A stretch of 64,000 bases of DNA from NCBI GenBank assembly GCA_008828725.1, contig MEHQ01001493.1, positions 472,982-536,981 on the forward strand, given 5' to 3'. Both the position numbers and the translations under genes were made by a program. How positions within the stretch are numbered: the first letter of the stretch is position 1; each line of letters begins with the position of its first letter. Source of the stretch: Saccharina japonica (Eukaryota; Sar; Phaeophyceae; Laminariales; Laminariaceae). Positions 1-12,918 of this stretch are shown in pieces. A model generated the notes under the pieces. It did not search any database. It had not been told where the DNA came from and worked only from the letters and a program-made list of their open reading frames with translations.

Positions 1-92
1 CCGAGCGACGGCGAGATCGGCCGCGAGGGCCGAGCGCGAAAACGCGCCGCCGGGCAAAAAAATCACAATTATACTTTTGTCATATAATATGT

Positions 93-390
93 ATGTACAG
101 TTATGTGTTCTTCACATTAAACCGTCCTTTCTACATCGACATCCAGCACACCCAATGTCCGTGCCGATTCTTAGTCCGAGAGATACCAGTTATGTGGTCA
201 CAAAACTACGACACAGAGATACTACGCTGCAATGCAGTATGCAGAGCAGACAATGCAATGTCATATACGACAGACACGACCTACCCTGCTAGCAACCCAG
301 CCGCGTGAGAGAAGAAAAATAAAAGAAAAAGGGAAAAGGAAAAAATAAAGAATAAACATAAATGAAAGAAAACAGATGAACAAACAAACA
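93..390 (+). repeat. Dispersed repeat W, copy 1
   Basis: The segment starting with CTTCACATTAAACC and running through a conserved stretch (TTTCTAC, ACACCCA, GATTC, GAGAGATAC, GTGGTCACA) recurs at 51,925-52,390 in the same orientation. Part of it recurs inverted at 55,110-55,195. Copies 1 and 2 both continue into a purine-rich, A-rich tail (about 305-390 here), which suggests a retroposed short element. No coding content is apparent. The rest of 1-553 shows no recognisable gene, although an upstream VPS37 exon could be hidden here. Confidence 0.55.
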
Positions 391-553
391 AAAACGGATG
401 TTGAGGAGTTGTGTCGTATTGTATTCATGAAAGGTTAAGGTTCAGAATGAACGAGGCTGCGGGTAGACTCGTATTCTTTGTCATCGAACGCTTGTGTTGT
501 CTCTCAATGGCAGGCGCTGACCATTTCGCCCTCGCGCGTTCACTGTTTGCGCG

Positions 554-2638
554 ATGCTGGCTAATTTTCGTTTGGCAGTGCTGCAGCTTATATCGCAGGG
601 GACGACACTTCGAGTGTCGCACCCGTGGGTAAATCAGTACATGCAGGTGGTTGGACACCCTGATCTCCATGGGTGGGACGGCACGAACCCGCCCATGATC
701 GGAGACATTGTTGCAGCTGTCATCCAAGAGTTCCGCAAGCTAGGCGGGAATGGGAACTCGTCTGGGCGCGATCCGGAAGCCGTATCGTGGCGGGCGCAGA
801 GACCCCCGTCGACAGGGTTGTCAGCGGCTCAAACAACCCCTGGGAATTTCGGCACGGGCAGTCCACCGTACCGTGGCCCCGGTGGCGGAGTCGGAGAAGT
901 TTCGGGAAGTGGTCAGGGACGAGCAAAGCCATCCGACACAAGCACGAGTCGCGCAAGAGAGACGCGCCCAAACAAGAAAAGGGCTAAACACCACACTCCA
1001 ATCCCCGCGATTCCCACAAAGTTCGATGAGCTGCAGGATATGCCGACACAGCGGCTCAGCCGTCTCCTGGAGGACAACGTTGCACGACAGGCGCTACTTC
1101 TTGGAATGACAAGTGTGGTAGAGATGAAGGGGCTGCGGACCGACGTCCTCAAGGGTAATGTGGAGACAGCTCGTTCGACTGTGTCAAAGCAGGAGACCGC
1201 CCGCGGCCTTAGAGAAGAAGGCGAACAGATGAGGCTGGCGCTGAAGGACTTGCAGACTTCATACGAAGGTGGGTCGCTATTTCCCCCATCGGGAGCTGCT
1301 CGATTCCGGCCGCCTGGCACGACCATTTTTTTCATGCAATAATACTACCAGGTACCAGGTTGACCAGGTACAATGTTTTTGCCAAATTTTGCGGCTTTAA
1401 TGTACGTAGTCTACGACGCGTTTCCCCTGATTCCAATGGCAGAATCCCGTCTATCGCCGCACTATCCTGTGCACCAGGTATCGGTACCTCGTAGCAGCCT
1501 TGTAGACACGACATGTTTTGAGCAGGTACTCGCGCCCACGTTTTTCGTTTTGAACTGCTGTGCCGTCTGATGTGAAATTGCGCTTCATCTTTGATTAGTG
1601 TAGGGACGGGGAACCAATGTAATGGTGGCTTCTGGGCTAGAACAAAACATTATCTTCAATACTCCAACAAGTCGCTTGGTCGAGTTAGGCTATACCTGGT
1701 ATATATATCATACGAGTATCGGTTTCTCGTCACAATATTTCCAACACCTTGTTTGCCGTAAGTATTTTGAGCTGAGGATCCACGCCCTTGAGTAATTGGT
1801 AAATGGCGGCTGGCGTGAGCACGCAACAATGAAATTAAGAGTTGCATGCATCTTGCTTGAAGTTTGCTCCAACGGGGCGAAGCAATGTACGTAGGTACAA
1901 GGTAACAAGTTTTATGCAGAAATTGGTAGGCCGTTGCGGTCTTCGAAAGCAAGCTCTTGACGCAAGGATTACCCCTTGTATGTGATCCTACCATGTATCA
2001 GAACAATGTGCAGCGGAGGTCGGAGGTAGCCGCACTTGTGCACCAATAATGTGCCTGCCCTTGAGCACACGTTGCTAGTAGGCTTGATGCATTTATTGCC
2101 AATATCTTCTCGTTCGTGACTTAAGATAGCTCGAGCAGGAGTCCATCCTCTTATACTGTTTTCTACATTCAGGTAAGGTGTGTGCCCTCAGAGCAAGTTC
2201 AGAGCCGGTTGCGATGTTAAATCTTGATGTCGCAAGAAATGTTTCACGGGTGTCGAAACCGTATTTACGCCTCTAGGGGCAACGGGTGCTTCTGACCGAG
2301 GGGTGATATCTACAGCTGTTAAAACGCCATATCTGCTGACTGTGTTGTCAGTAATATACATTACATCCCAACCCTCGAACCCTCTCAAAACATGCTTTGT
2401 TCCAGGTAAGACACACGGTCGCAGCAAGAACCTGGGTGGAACTGCAGACCAAGTTATTCTTAAACAAGTCAAGCACGCTTCGAAATTGGCCGACACCAGC
2501 TCAGAGAGAGTTGCCAACGACTTCTTGGAGAAGCGCCTACCCGCTCAACAGTTCCTGGAAGATTTTTTGAAGGAGCGGCAACGGTATCACATGCTCGCTG
2601 CCAAAATAGAGTGCATGAAGCGAGACATTCGGTTTTGA
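554..2638 (+). CDS. VPS37-like ESCRT-I subunit, two exons
   Basis: Two exons, 554-1268 and 2448-2638, joined across a GT-AG intron (donor AAG|GTGGGT, acceptor CTGCAG|AC). Phases match exactly (1 base + 2 bases), giving 301 residues. Residues 20-62 (VSHPWV, then IVAAVIQEFRK) resemble the end of the UEV-like domain of VPS37A. Residues 63-150 are a Gly/Pro/Ser-rich linker. Residues 155-301 match the Mod(r)/VPS37 C-terminal helical domain: FDELQDMPTQRLSRLL, then across the splice a segment with SERVANDFLEKRLPAQQFL and ending FLKERQRYHMLAAKIE. VPS37 is a stalk subunit of the ESCRT-I complex, which sorts ubiquitinated cargo at endosomes. The UEV-like part looks N-terminally incomplete. A branch-site-like CTAAT and AG acceptors (577, 598) suggest an upstream exon, so the ATG at 554 may not be the true start. 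Confidence 0.8.
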
Positions 2639-4859
2639 TGTTAAAACGTCGAGTGTCGAAATTCGAGGTGTGCTCGTACCTTGCGACCATTTTGTCGGCG
2701 TTTGTTACATTTTGTGTGGTCGGTTTTTGTCAGAGGGAGCGGCTACGTGTATGCCCGACTGTAGATTTTCTGTGGCAAGTTAACGGACCCGGTACAAGTA
2801 GAGCATTCACGCTCGTAGCCGTTGTCAGATTTTCTGGCCGGCTAAGTTTTTTTGTTGTACGTTTGTGCTGTGGGTTTTGTGTGTCAACTTCCAAGTGTGT
2901 CAACTTCCAAGTGGGCACGATTGACCAATACCTGGTATGTGATGCCTGTTCCTGTTGATACTTCCGGCAGTCGGGACACGCCAAAAGTTATGAACAATCC
3001 TCAATATTACCAGAAAAAAGGAAACATGGTTTTTGCGCATATTGCTTTCAATCCTGATGTAATCTACGAGGATGACTCCTGTGACCGATTGCCGCGCAGG
3101 CAGTTGTGGGTATTTGGAATGCATTCGAAGCTTCCCTGATGTAGAATGCCGTGCTATAACCCTATATACCTGGTAGATATATATCAAGATATGCAGGACC
3201 GCTCAGCTGCTTGCGGACGTATATACTTCAGAGAATCTTCGCTTCTGACCGGATTCCAATCATAATCCCTTCGTCGCCCTCGCGATCGCTCTCTCGCCCG
3301 CTCTTCTCGAGGGTCGCGTCCCTCAGCCTCCACCCCTCATATTCCCCCCGCGCACTCTCGAGTTGCGCGCGGCCGCCGAGCGCGGCGACCTTCAATCCGT
3401 AGTCTCTTGCGAGACGGCGGGACATCGAGACTTTATCTTCGAGGCAGCAAGTTTATTTGCGGGACATCGAGGTTGTTTCTTCGAGGCAGCAAGATTATTT
3501 CGAGGTTGATTCTCGGAGATAGTGTGGTTCTACGCTTTGGATCTGTTTTGTTCCAGCATCTCGTTTTTTTTGGTCGTCGCGAGCTTCGATATCATACATA
3601 GCTCTTTCTTTGATGACTCGATCTATCGAAAGCGACCGCTTTCTCCCGACTACCTCCCTGAGCAGGTCGTCTTTAGCCCCTTTCATCTGCTCCGCCTTAC
3701 CTCGTGGGAATACGAGTACAGTGCTACAGTAGCAAGCACAGCAGTCTTTGTACAGGTACAGTACGGTAACACAAAACTCGGCTGAATAATAAATCCGGGG
3801 GAATCTTTTTTATTTGCGCGAGTGAATTCATAGCTTCCATTTCGCGGTGCAATTATTACTGATGCCAAGGGTGCGCGCGGATCTGAATCCCAGACCCCCC
3901 CCCCCCCCCCCCCCCCCCTATAGGCCCCCGTTTCGTATATTCTCTAAAGCCTACGATACAACGCCATTTTTTTAATTAATTCATACTAATTCAAGTCATT
4001 AATTAGTTTTCACCTTCGAAGGACACGATATTTATGAGAGGGAAAAACCGGACCGTTGTGATCCCAGGAAACTATAAGTCAACTCTTTTTTTCTAATAAC
4101 CCCCTCCCCCCCTCTGCCTGGTTGGTGAAAACCCAACGTGCTCCGTCCCGGCATTGTACGGATGCGAGGGTCTATCGTCATACGACTACGGCCGTGCACG
4201 GCATGAGTACACCCCCCCCTCCCAACAGAGAAACAAAAATAGGGGAGGTCTCTAAAACCAAGTGAAAAAATGGGGAAAAAAAAAAAAAAAAATAGTTTTC
4301 GCTCATTTCGTCCTGTGATCACAGCGAACCGCTTTGTTTTTCATTCTGACCTTCCTAGGAGTGAGAGGTCGTTTTCTCTTTTTGTCGCATACCCTTGCAG
4401 CTGCTGCTGTATTAATATAGTACTGCTGTAGGAAAAAACATACCAGTCTGCTTGGAAGACACGAGACTGAGAGGAATTGAGATGTAGATACCAGGTACAT
4501 CATACACAGATACGAGTAGCATCAGCAAGCAGCAGCAGTACAAAAAAAAAAGTCGGTTTATATACGTACGTAGCTCCTAATTTTTCACGGGTGAATTTTA
4601 CTGCTGTACCAGCTATTATAGTAGCAGTAAATCGTGCTCTCACTTATAAAAAGGGCATTATAGCTACGATACCTACTACGTCAGTTCGAACCCCTGGGGA
4701 CCTCCTATAGGATACTATTTTATTTATGTTTTGCTTTTTCTACCTCGCTGTGTTCACACCAATGTTTTACGCATACGTACGCACGTACGTACGTGTCCTT
4801 GGCGAACCGTTTGCTCGGCAGGAAGTGCTTTTGCCGTACCAAAACTGAGCCCACCTCGA
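2639..4859. other. Intergenic stretch without recognisable gene
   Basis: No frame here has recognisable protein similarity. It holds a run of 24 C (3895-3918), a T/A-rich segment and an A run near 4276-4291, and scattered ACCTGGTA-type motifs (near 2930 and 3171). Nothing else is supported. Confidence 0.5.
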
Positions 4860-5430
4860 CTGGTGGTGCATTTCTGAGACTGAGACTGAAAACGAGGTTG
4901 TTGCGAACTGAGCATCAACGCTTTTCAGCATGTGTTTCCTTCTTCCTGCAACACTTGGCATTGCCTTGATCCTGTACGTATGTGTCAGATATATATCGAA
5001 ACACTAGCGAGCGCCATCATATTATTGTTGTCGTAAAAATATTACACCTTATTTTCCTGAAAACTGAGACTATTCAGAGAACACCAAAAACGAGCCCGAG
5101 AGAAAGGTGACTGGTGCATTTCTGAGACTGAGACTGAGAAATGAGGCTACGAACTGAATTTCAACACTTCTCATTTTTGTAAACCTCACACCTTAGTTAC
5201 TATCCTGACCTGAGACTATTCAGAGGACACCAAAAACGAGCCCGAGAGAATGGCGACTATGGTGATGCATTTCTGAGACAGACTGAGATCTGAGGTTGCG
5301 AACTGAATTTCAACACTTGAGCATTTTTTCCTTTCTTCCGGCAATATAACACTTGGCATTGCCTTGATATACATATATCGAAACATGAGCGAGCGCCATC
5401 ACATTGTCGTACGTAATAAGAATGGTACCA
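4858..5430. repeat. Three degenerate tandem repeats
   Basis: The block GGTGCATTTCTGAGACTGAGACTGA followed by a GAGGTT/GCGAACTGA segment occurs starting near 4864, 5111 and 5266. The first and third units also share AACACTTGGCATTGCCTTGAT and a GAGCGCCATCA segment. The middle unit is internally shortened. A second shared block (CAGAG(A/G)ACACCAAAAACGAGCCCGAGAGAA) precedes units two and three. No coding potential was seen. Confidence 0.7.
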
Positions 5431-7129
5431 CACAGAGATTTATGTATATTTTCCTATCCGATGCCGGCACCCATGCGGAGCCCTTGTATGTAGGAAATAA
5501 AATCATACGGCACTTTCGCCGGAAGCCTCTCTTTTAGGGTTATTATATGGTAGAATACGCACGTTCAATAAATAATGAAAATATGTTGATGCTTGTTTAC
5601 GTGCCATCCAGGCGGTGGTCGTCTTCGGAAAGCGTCCAACTCCTCTCCAGAGGCGTGCCTGCGCCATTCAGTAAATACGTGGCCCGTAGAGTCACAGGTT
5701 GTCAACAGCACACACGTCGCCCGCTAAGTAAAATAATGATCGCATGTGTGCCGTTGGTTGTCGCAAAAGTGCCTTGCTTCGAGCAGTCCTCATATATCTC
5801 CGATGCGTGGGTTCCTTGGATCGAAGACCTGGTAAAAGTCCTCCTCTCCCATCTGTTTTCGCAGCGCCATGATGAGCTTCATCTGGAGGGAAACGTGCAC
5901 ATAAACGCCGATGGGAAGCACAGTTTTTTTATGTTGAACGTTTTGACTCAATGCATCTCAAAGTTGCATTGCTGTTGAGGGTACGACATTGTTCAACCAA
6001 ACAAAAATTGAGGACTTCTTGAATACCGTTGCGAAAGAGGTGCAGTGGTGAAGAGCTATAGAGATCCTGATGCAAAGTTAGATGTTACACATATGGATGA
6101 CCATACATTGTGGCATGCGTACAAACAGGCGAACAGTCACAAGAAAAGTCACTGCAGCGAAGGGTGCTCAATTATCCCTCGCGCGACACATGATACTGGT
6201 ACTGTAAGGGTCCATATTAACGAAGACAGCAAGAAAAATAATTTGGAAAATAAATCCAATTTTGATGTGATTTCGCAAAAAAAAACTGGTTTGCGTCAAA
6301 TATTTTCGGCGAAAAAAACGAAAAAAAACGCCGCTGGTCAGTTCTCGGGAAGGGCATAAATAACACGTTTCAGTGACCATCTCTAAAAATCGGCGTGGAC
6401 ATTTGGACTCGTGTGCGGAAAAAGTGCAAAAATAAGTCGTTGCCTCGTAATTAGTTCGTTTCAGTACAGGAGATAGGATTGGTTTTTGGCGATGTATTTT
6501 GCTTACTATTGAACTTACGCAGTTCAGACGTTCGATTATTGGCGCGAAAAATTGCACAGACATCCCTTGGAATACCTGGAAGCGGACCGTTCAGAAAAAA
6601 GGAGAAAAAATGCGTGTCTTTCTATGGAAACGCCTGCCTGTTACTGACCGTATTTGAGGCCTGTGGTTGGTCGAGACACATTTTCGCCACTAGCGACAGC
6701 TCTATAGGACCTCAACTAAAAAAGCGGCCATGTCGCCCTCTTCTGATGTTCATGGCAGTCGGCACGATACCAAATATGTTCCATTCGAGCAGATGCTGCT
6801 GCCGGCATTCGTGGGGGAGATAAATTCCGTCTTCTAACTTGAACCAGCTCGTACATATTTTATGAAGCGCATTTTTACTCAAACAACATCCGAACTCCCT
6901 GACCATGGCGAGACTGCCGAATAAATTGACCGGAATGGGACGTTACTAAAGTGACCACGGAACACAAAGAGAGGACGAGGTAAAACACTCGGCGCGGGGA
7001 CCTCCTTGGACCGGCATAAAGAGCGAACACCACCTTCGCCATCGAAGGAAGTCAGGCATGTATCGTCTGTAAGAAACCTACAGAGCTTGCACGGCAAGCA
7101 TCAAGGTTATGGCGGCGCCCAGTGTCCAG
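5431..7129. other. Intergenic; short frames of unknown status
   Basis: A plus frame of 143 codons at 5547-5978 and a minus frame containing MKLIMALRKQMGEEDFYQ (about 5820-5880) are both open, but I recognise neither. A segment around 6205-6300 (GTGATTTCGCAAAAA, TGGTTTGCGTC) recurs inverted at about 44,265-44,360, so part of this stretch is a dispersed repeat. Confidence 0.35.
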
Positions 7130-7261
7130 GCCTTAGTTCGTCGAGTAAAACTTTTTGCTGTTCTCACAATAACTTATCGCCAAAAATGTAAAAATGTAGT
7201 CCTTCGTCACAGGACAGATTTCATTAACTCTGGAGTGGAACAATACCTCAGGGAAATAACA

Positions 7262-7309
<48 letters not shown>

Positions 7310-7490
7310 CACAAAACAGCACACACGCATCACAACTGAAGCACATCGTACACCTCAACAAAAAAATGAAATCAGCGTACTTGTGCACTATTAATAGGTG
7401 CACATATTGTATGTACGAGTTGCAACGAAACAGAGGGGACCGCATACAAAAGAGAAGATCAAAATTAGGCAAATAAAATAAAAAGAGTGC
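7130..7490 (+). repeat. Dispersed repeat V, copy 1, with (AAT)n
   Basis: The block with AACTGAAGCACATCGTACACCTC, a GAAATCA segment, GTACGAGTTGCAAC and GAGGGGACCG recurs at 10,110-10,470 (same strand) and, in part, inverted near 43,285-43,345. An AAT microsatellite lies inside at 7260-7307. Both plus copies end in an A/G-rich tail, as expected for a short retroposed sequence. Confidence 0.65.
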
Positions 7491-7989
7491 TGTGTGGATA
7501 ACAGGTCCATCCTGGCTCCTCGGGGGCACTCTGAGATTACTTCCTCGTGCTGCTGACTGATCCCCGAGAGTGTGGTAACGCCATACCAGGTATATACAAC
7601 CCACCTCGGTGTGTCTCCACGCCAAACACGAAGAAATAGACAATCTGCTGAGGGACTACCGTCTCACACTGGGTGCGTATCATTCATCAAGCACGCGCTC
7701 GGTCATATTGATGGATGCGCGCACGTCTCCTATTATGGTAGAAAACCAGCCTAACGTGATCAGCGATCCTCGTCCCTTAGTGATGGTGGAAAAGGCTGAC
7801 AGTTTTCGTGCACAACGCCTCCTCCGATTTAGTGGTCAGCAGAAAAACAGACAAAACACAACAACGGTACTCGGCGCTTGTGCGCAGCAAAAACTCCTTG
7901 CCACGGGGAGGTAGACAGACGAGGGAGTCTGAGCAACCTCCGCTAGCTAAAGCTTATTTCACCCAGGCGAGCCAAATATCACGACTTGA

Positions 7990-9810
7990 CGGCCAGAGCT
8001 AGGGTTCAGCCTCTTGGGCAGGACGCCTCCCCACCTCTCCCCTACCCCCACCCCGCATCGGTGCCGACGGCCCGTGTCGCGGTGCAACCTTCGCAGGTCA
8101 CTGCCACTCTACTCCTCGCCGTGGCATGCCATCTCCGCTTGAAGGCCTTCGCTCCGTCCTTGATCCGCCTGCACCTTCTGCCAGCCATATGTGCTGCTTT
8201 GCGTCATTCTTCGAACTTGATACCGGCCTCTTGCAGGTGGCTCTTCTAGGCACCCACCCACCCTTTCTCCTGTCCCCCGATGTAGCCCTTACCGCCGATC
8301 AACTCCCCAAACATTGCCCTCCTCGGCAGGCGCTTCGCCGCATGCGTTCAACCGTCGCTTCAAAGCTGTCGGAGCCTGTCTTGCCAAGAGCATCGGCATA
8401 CGGAGCAGGGAGTGGCGGACCTGCCGTACCTTATCGTAGTGAGCCTTACTCGGGCTTCACGTGACGCACCCGTACTGCAGAGTCTCGGTCACCTCGGCAT
8501 ATAGCATCAGCACCTGCAGCCGCAAGCGTACGTTCGGCGGTCATACACTTCCACGCTGTACCAACAGAAGCATGACCAGGCCCTCTACAGGCACCGCACA
8601 ATCTCGCCACTGAGGTCGCTGTGTTCATGGCCTCGCCCAAGTGCAAACACTCGATCGTTTTTTCGTAAACATGGGCCTACTGCAGTGATAGTGAACGACA
8701 CCATCTCAGCACCTTTCGTCTGCAGGCACATTATTTCTGTTTTGGCCTCCGAAACTGGTAATCTCGAACGCCGCGCACGCAGTCGCGATCGCCGTCATCG
8801 CCCTCTGCCGTTCTCCTGGAGACCGCGATACAATATCCTCGTCAGCGTACAGCATTCCCCACAACGCCTGAGCCTCCAACTGCTCCTGCCCGTCGATTTT
8901 GCTTGCCCGTCTTTTGTCCCGTTTCCCCCCGCTCTCCATATTTCGTTAGAGTTGCACCATGTTGTCCATGATGGCTGCATCCGCGAGAAAGCGTTTCTCG
9001 GCCATGTACAACATTGTACAAAACAACATATACAGCACAAGCGCAAACACACACCCTTGCCGGAGGCCCTGCTCCACGTCGAACACACGCGAGCACGCGT
9101 AATCATCTACCCGCAAACATGTTCGCTTAGCGCCATGGAATTGGAGGGTGACCGCGAGCATTCGCGGTGGCACGCCAAAGCGGACAGTGCACAGGAGCGC
9201 CCGGTCGACAGAGTCGTATGCTTTGGAGAGATCGACGAAGTGCATGCACAGAGGGGTGTCCTTCCTGGCTAGCTCCTGCAGGCGTCATACTACGAACACC
9301 ATGACGACAATCGAGCGCCGCGATCTGCAGCCACGATGTACCTCCGGCAGGATGACTTCCCTCTCCGTAGTACCCGCAGTCACTCAGGCGGCCCGCGACG
9401 ACGATATGGAGGCTTTGCTGGCGTGCGCCAATACGGACATGCCTCAATAGTCACCACATGGTGTCCTATCTTACTTACTGTGCAGCACCTTGATCGTGGC
9501 ATGCTTCCATTGTTGCGGCACGCTTCCTGCCCTCCACACAGCGACAATGATTTCGTAGCACTTTCCCAGGGTATCCGAGTCTCTATCTGCCATGATCTTC
9601 AGGAGTTCTGTCGGGAGGCCATCAGGTCCAACCGCTTTGCGGTTCGCCATCGGACAGATAATTGCATCTACCTCGTACCTTGACGAGATGACAACGAACG
9701 ACCTGTACGGGAGACACTCTGAGTGCGGCCACGATAGTCGGGGTCTAGGGTCGGCGACTTGGCGTCTAGCAGTTACGGTACCCAGCTCTCGCGGGTAGGC
9801 CATCATCCTG
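7990..9810 (-). pseudogene. Dead LINE (non-LTR retrotransposon), copy 1, RT part
   Basis: Read on the minus strand, the segment contains an interrupted non-LTR reverse transcriptase. RT motifs [14 protein letters not shown] and [13 protein letters not shown] lie near 9480-9680. [13 protein letters not shown] and GLRQGCVFA lie near 9030-9245. A YADE box lies at 8839-8850, then TVSEAKTEIMCLQ. The C-terminal part includes YGCVT-stop-SP (stop at 8457-8459) and a KDGAKAFKRRWH segment near 8140. The reading frame shifts several times. The usual YADD catalytic box reads YADE, losing the second Asp. No endonuclease is seen upstream, so the copy is 5' truncated near 9,810. It is homologous to the copies at 11,905-12,560 and 39,120-42,830. 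Confidence 0.85.
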
Positions 9811-10109
9811 CAGCAATCAGTCTACCTTCCCTTCATGTACTACGAAGGAAAGGTCCTCTTCCCTTCCGCGTTCACCCCGTTGATATGCCGTAGAAACCAA
9901 ACTGGTCGCCTTCTCGAACACGCCCTACGAGTTGGCAAATACTATTTGTGAACCTTTGCAAAGCTGGCGCCCTCCCGCGCTTGAGCTGGATGACGAGCAC
10001 ATCCGAGGGTTTTCGATGACTGCGCCCGTTCGGGGCAACACGGGGCAACACGTAGCCGTTTTTTTTCGTTTTTTCGCGTTTTTCTTCACCTACCATCTCG
10101 TGTGCATGT

Positions 10110-10470
10110 CCCAGCTTTGTTGTTGTTGTCCTCACAGTAACCCGTAGGCAAAAAAAATAAAGTGGAGTAGAAGAATACCCTCGGAAAGACAACAATACAA
10201 AACAGTACTTGATACACATCATAACTGAAGTACACCGTATACCTCAAACAAGAAAGTGAAATCAACGTACATATGAACCAGGTACATATTTTATACGTAC
10301 ATTGTACGAGTTGCAACCGAACCCGAGGGGACCGTATACGAGAATCCATCCACAGGAAAGCTACAGAGGTAGCTATGAATACGCGCGCGCGTACAAAAAA
10401 CAGCAAAAAAAGCGAAAGAACAAATCAGGGAAAATAAAGAAAGAGGGAAAGGAAAGAACAGAGAACAACA
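10110..10470 (+). repeat. Dispersed repeat V, copy 2
   Basis: Same family as 7130-7490: shared CATAACTGAAGTACACCGTATACC, GTACGAGTTGCAAC and GAGGGGACCGTATAC, ending in an A/G-rich tail (about 10,395-10,470). The two V copies bracket the minus-strand LINE copy 1. Confidence 0.65.
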
Positions 10471-11904
10471 AAGTGTAGGAGTACATGTACCAGAGCTCTC
10501 GCTTGGCGCTTACTGCTCCCGCCTAACTCGAGTAGACGTTGGCACACCACGACACGACATGAAACTGAACTCGTACTGTACGAATTAATGTACGAGTAGA
10601 GGTTCTGCTTGTACGAAATACGCTGCTCCTGTATACCTGATACACTCTTAGCTCTGCTCGATAACACATCACACATTGCCGCACACGCCGCAGCACGGTG
10701 GAGACTATTGATATGTATGATACCACCTTTAGCGGACGGATAATCCAAGCTACGTTGATGACGCAACCATGAAAAGTGGGAAATACGGACGTGTGGGCTG
10801 TGAGGTGCAGGCTGTGTACATCGGGTTTCGCCTCCATTGTCGTAGCTCGCGTAGATCTGCCTGAGTAGGCGACATTCGTTAGATGTGCCCGCATAGCACC
10901 TAGAGTAATTACAAACACAACGATGCCACGGCACACCAATCAAGCAGTCCTCTGGTTAGGGCTACGGTTAGGGTTAGAGCTCCGGGTCGGGGTGGTGGCC
11001 GCCGTTAGCCGAAGCCAAAAACAACGTTACCGTCGGGAAGAAATCTCAACTCTCGTGATGAAACCCTACCTCATTTAACCAGCATAGTTTTAAGCGGGCA
11101 CGAAACAACTAACGTGCCTGCGCGGGCAGATCTACCGCGGCTGGCAATACCGTTCTCGTTAACGGGTATCAGGCATTTCGGAGTTTCGATTCGATAACAA
11201 TACTTATCGTTTTCGTTTTCGTTAGCGTTAGCGTCATGGAACGTTTTCGGCGCTTATAGCACCGAAACCTTTGTCATTTCGATACTATGATAGTCCCCGG
11301 ACGATTTACCCAGAGGGTCGTACGTATAACACCATGCTGCACACCAGGTACCAGGTACCTGGTTATATATCGTGCCAAGTAAATATAGATAGATATACCG
11401 GTTCACTTTGCTGGTAGGTATGCCTTACATTTTTTGGGCTGCGTAACCTTCAAAATTTCATAATTCCAACGGCTGGTGGGCCCTTCATTTTTTTGAGCTG
11501 CACAAAACGTCATTGAATTCTACCTTGCGTCAGTCACCCCCACTATACAAGTCCGAATGCCTCCGAAGGGGAACCTTGCACCACGTAGATACATACATAT
11601 TCACACTTCTAAGTATGATATGTCATGCCTGGTACCTGGTATGATCGTGGGAAGTACAATTACCATAAAATGGAAGGTCAAGTAACGTTTACGTACTTGT
11701 AAAATGATTATAGAACGCTGGCCACTGCTTTCGCGGTTCAGGGTTCACTTCAAGTGTTGGGGGCAAGCATTGATCAACACCTTACCCGCAGGTATCAGAT
11801 ACCTGCTCCTGGTACCAGTGTATGTTAGCATTCATGGCGCTACATTTGTGCGCAAGTGTACAAGCAACAAGCAAGAGAGCCAAGTGGAAAACATACTGCT
11901 TCGC
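10471..11904. other. Intergenic stretch, no gene recognised
   Basis: The minus frames here lack any motif I recognise. There is a small TTAGGG-like patch at about 10,957-10,975 and an ACCAGGTACCAGGTACCTGG cluster at about 11,343-11,363. A second such cluster is at about 11,628-11,642. Confidence 0.4.
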
Positions 11905-12560
11905 GCGCACAAGTGTCAACAAAACTCATGACTGCCTTCGAAGCAGCAGGTCTCACGGTTTCAGAAAAGAAGACGGAGACGATGCTGCTACGAACACCAG
12001 ACCAGGCATCCCTAGCTCCACCGCTTGTCATCGAAGCAGCTGGTCAGAGGTATACACAGACGACCGCGTGATTGTATCTGGTTGGCGTTATACATGTAAG
12101 CGCTGACCTCTCGCTTCAAATCGGACGACGGACCCGCCTCATCTGCGCATGCCTCAAACGGTTCGGACGGAGTTTTATGTAATGATGACTACCCCACTTA
12201 GTCCGAAAGTCCGCATGTTGAAGGCCGAGGTGGTTGATCTGTACGGGTGTGCGACGTGAACCCTCAGTGCGAAACAAGTCGACAAGCTCCGAACGGTACA
12301 CTACCAAGCCCTCCTGCGAGTCATTGGCTTCTAGCTCCGACAACATACTGACGATACCACCCTCTTGTACGCGAAGGCCCTCAAGAGGCACGATGCGGGA
12401 GCATCTGAACGACCATCCGTAAACGGCGGCTCTTTTTTGCGGGGGCCGTGGTGCAGCAAAAAGAGGAGCGAGTACCCAGTCAGGTGGTGTTCGCGACGAT
12501 GACCGGTGGGGAGGGCCCGAGACCGGGCGGACAATGGAAGACTTGAAATGAACGCCTAGT
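11905..12560 (+). pseudogene. Dead LINE, copy 3, 3' fragment
   Basis: This is the 3' part of the RT-containing frame seen in the other two LINE copies, starting just after the YADD region. It reads TAFEAAGLTVSEKKTE, parallel to ACEAFGLTVSEAKTE in copy 2. It then has a broken frame with LYGCAT followed by a TGA (12,257-12,259), and QALLRVIG. Several stops and frameshifts follow. It is 5' truncated near 11,905, as is typical of LINE insertions, and more diverged than copies 1 and 2. Confidence 0.75.
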
Positions 12561-12746
12561 TGATGACTTCGATTTTTTTCAAGCCACCGAGGGGTCCACG
12601 GAACACTCCCCGTTGGTGTTTGGAGTTGAGATAGCGGTGTGGACCATTCCAGCAAAGGAAGGCAGGCAAGTAAGTGATACCGGGGGTGTCCTCGAAGCAG
12701 CCAAACGGTTCATGGTCAGGTGGGATGAGGATGAGGCGAAATTGAG

Positions 12747-12796
12747 TACAGACAGACAGACAGCCAGCCAGCCAGCCAGCCAGACAGACAGACAGC
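12747..12796. repeat. CAGA/CAGC microsatellite
   Basis: A short run of CAGA units with an internal block of CAGC units. It resembles the much longer CAGA arrays at 24.8-26.2 kb. Confidence 0.85.
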
Positions 12797-12918
12797 TCTG
12801 AAAAGCCAAAGAAAAAAGAAGCACGCCGTACTCGTAGCCACCAAGGAATTAACCGGGCAAGTAACACTGACCAGCCCGAACGAGTTTAAAGCTACTGTAG
12901 TAGAGTAGTTATATAATA

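Noticed and set aside
7133-7643. Frames with long runs of Tyr, Leu or Ile
   Set aside because: They are translations of the AAT microsatellite.
8685-9272. 195-codon plus-strand frame
   Set aside because: It is antisense to the reverse transcriptase of LINE copy 1, whose motifs on the minus strand are clear.
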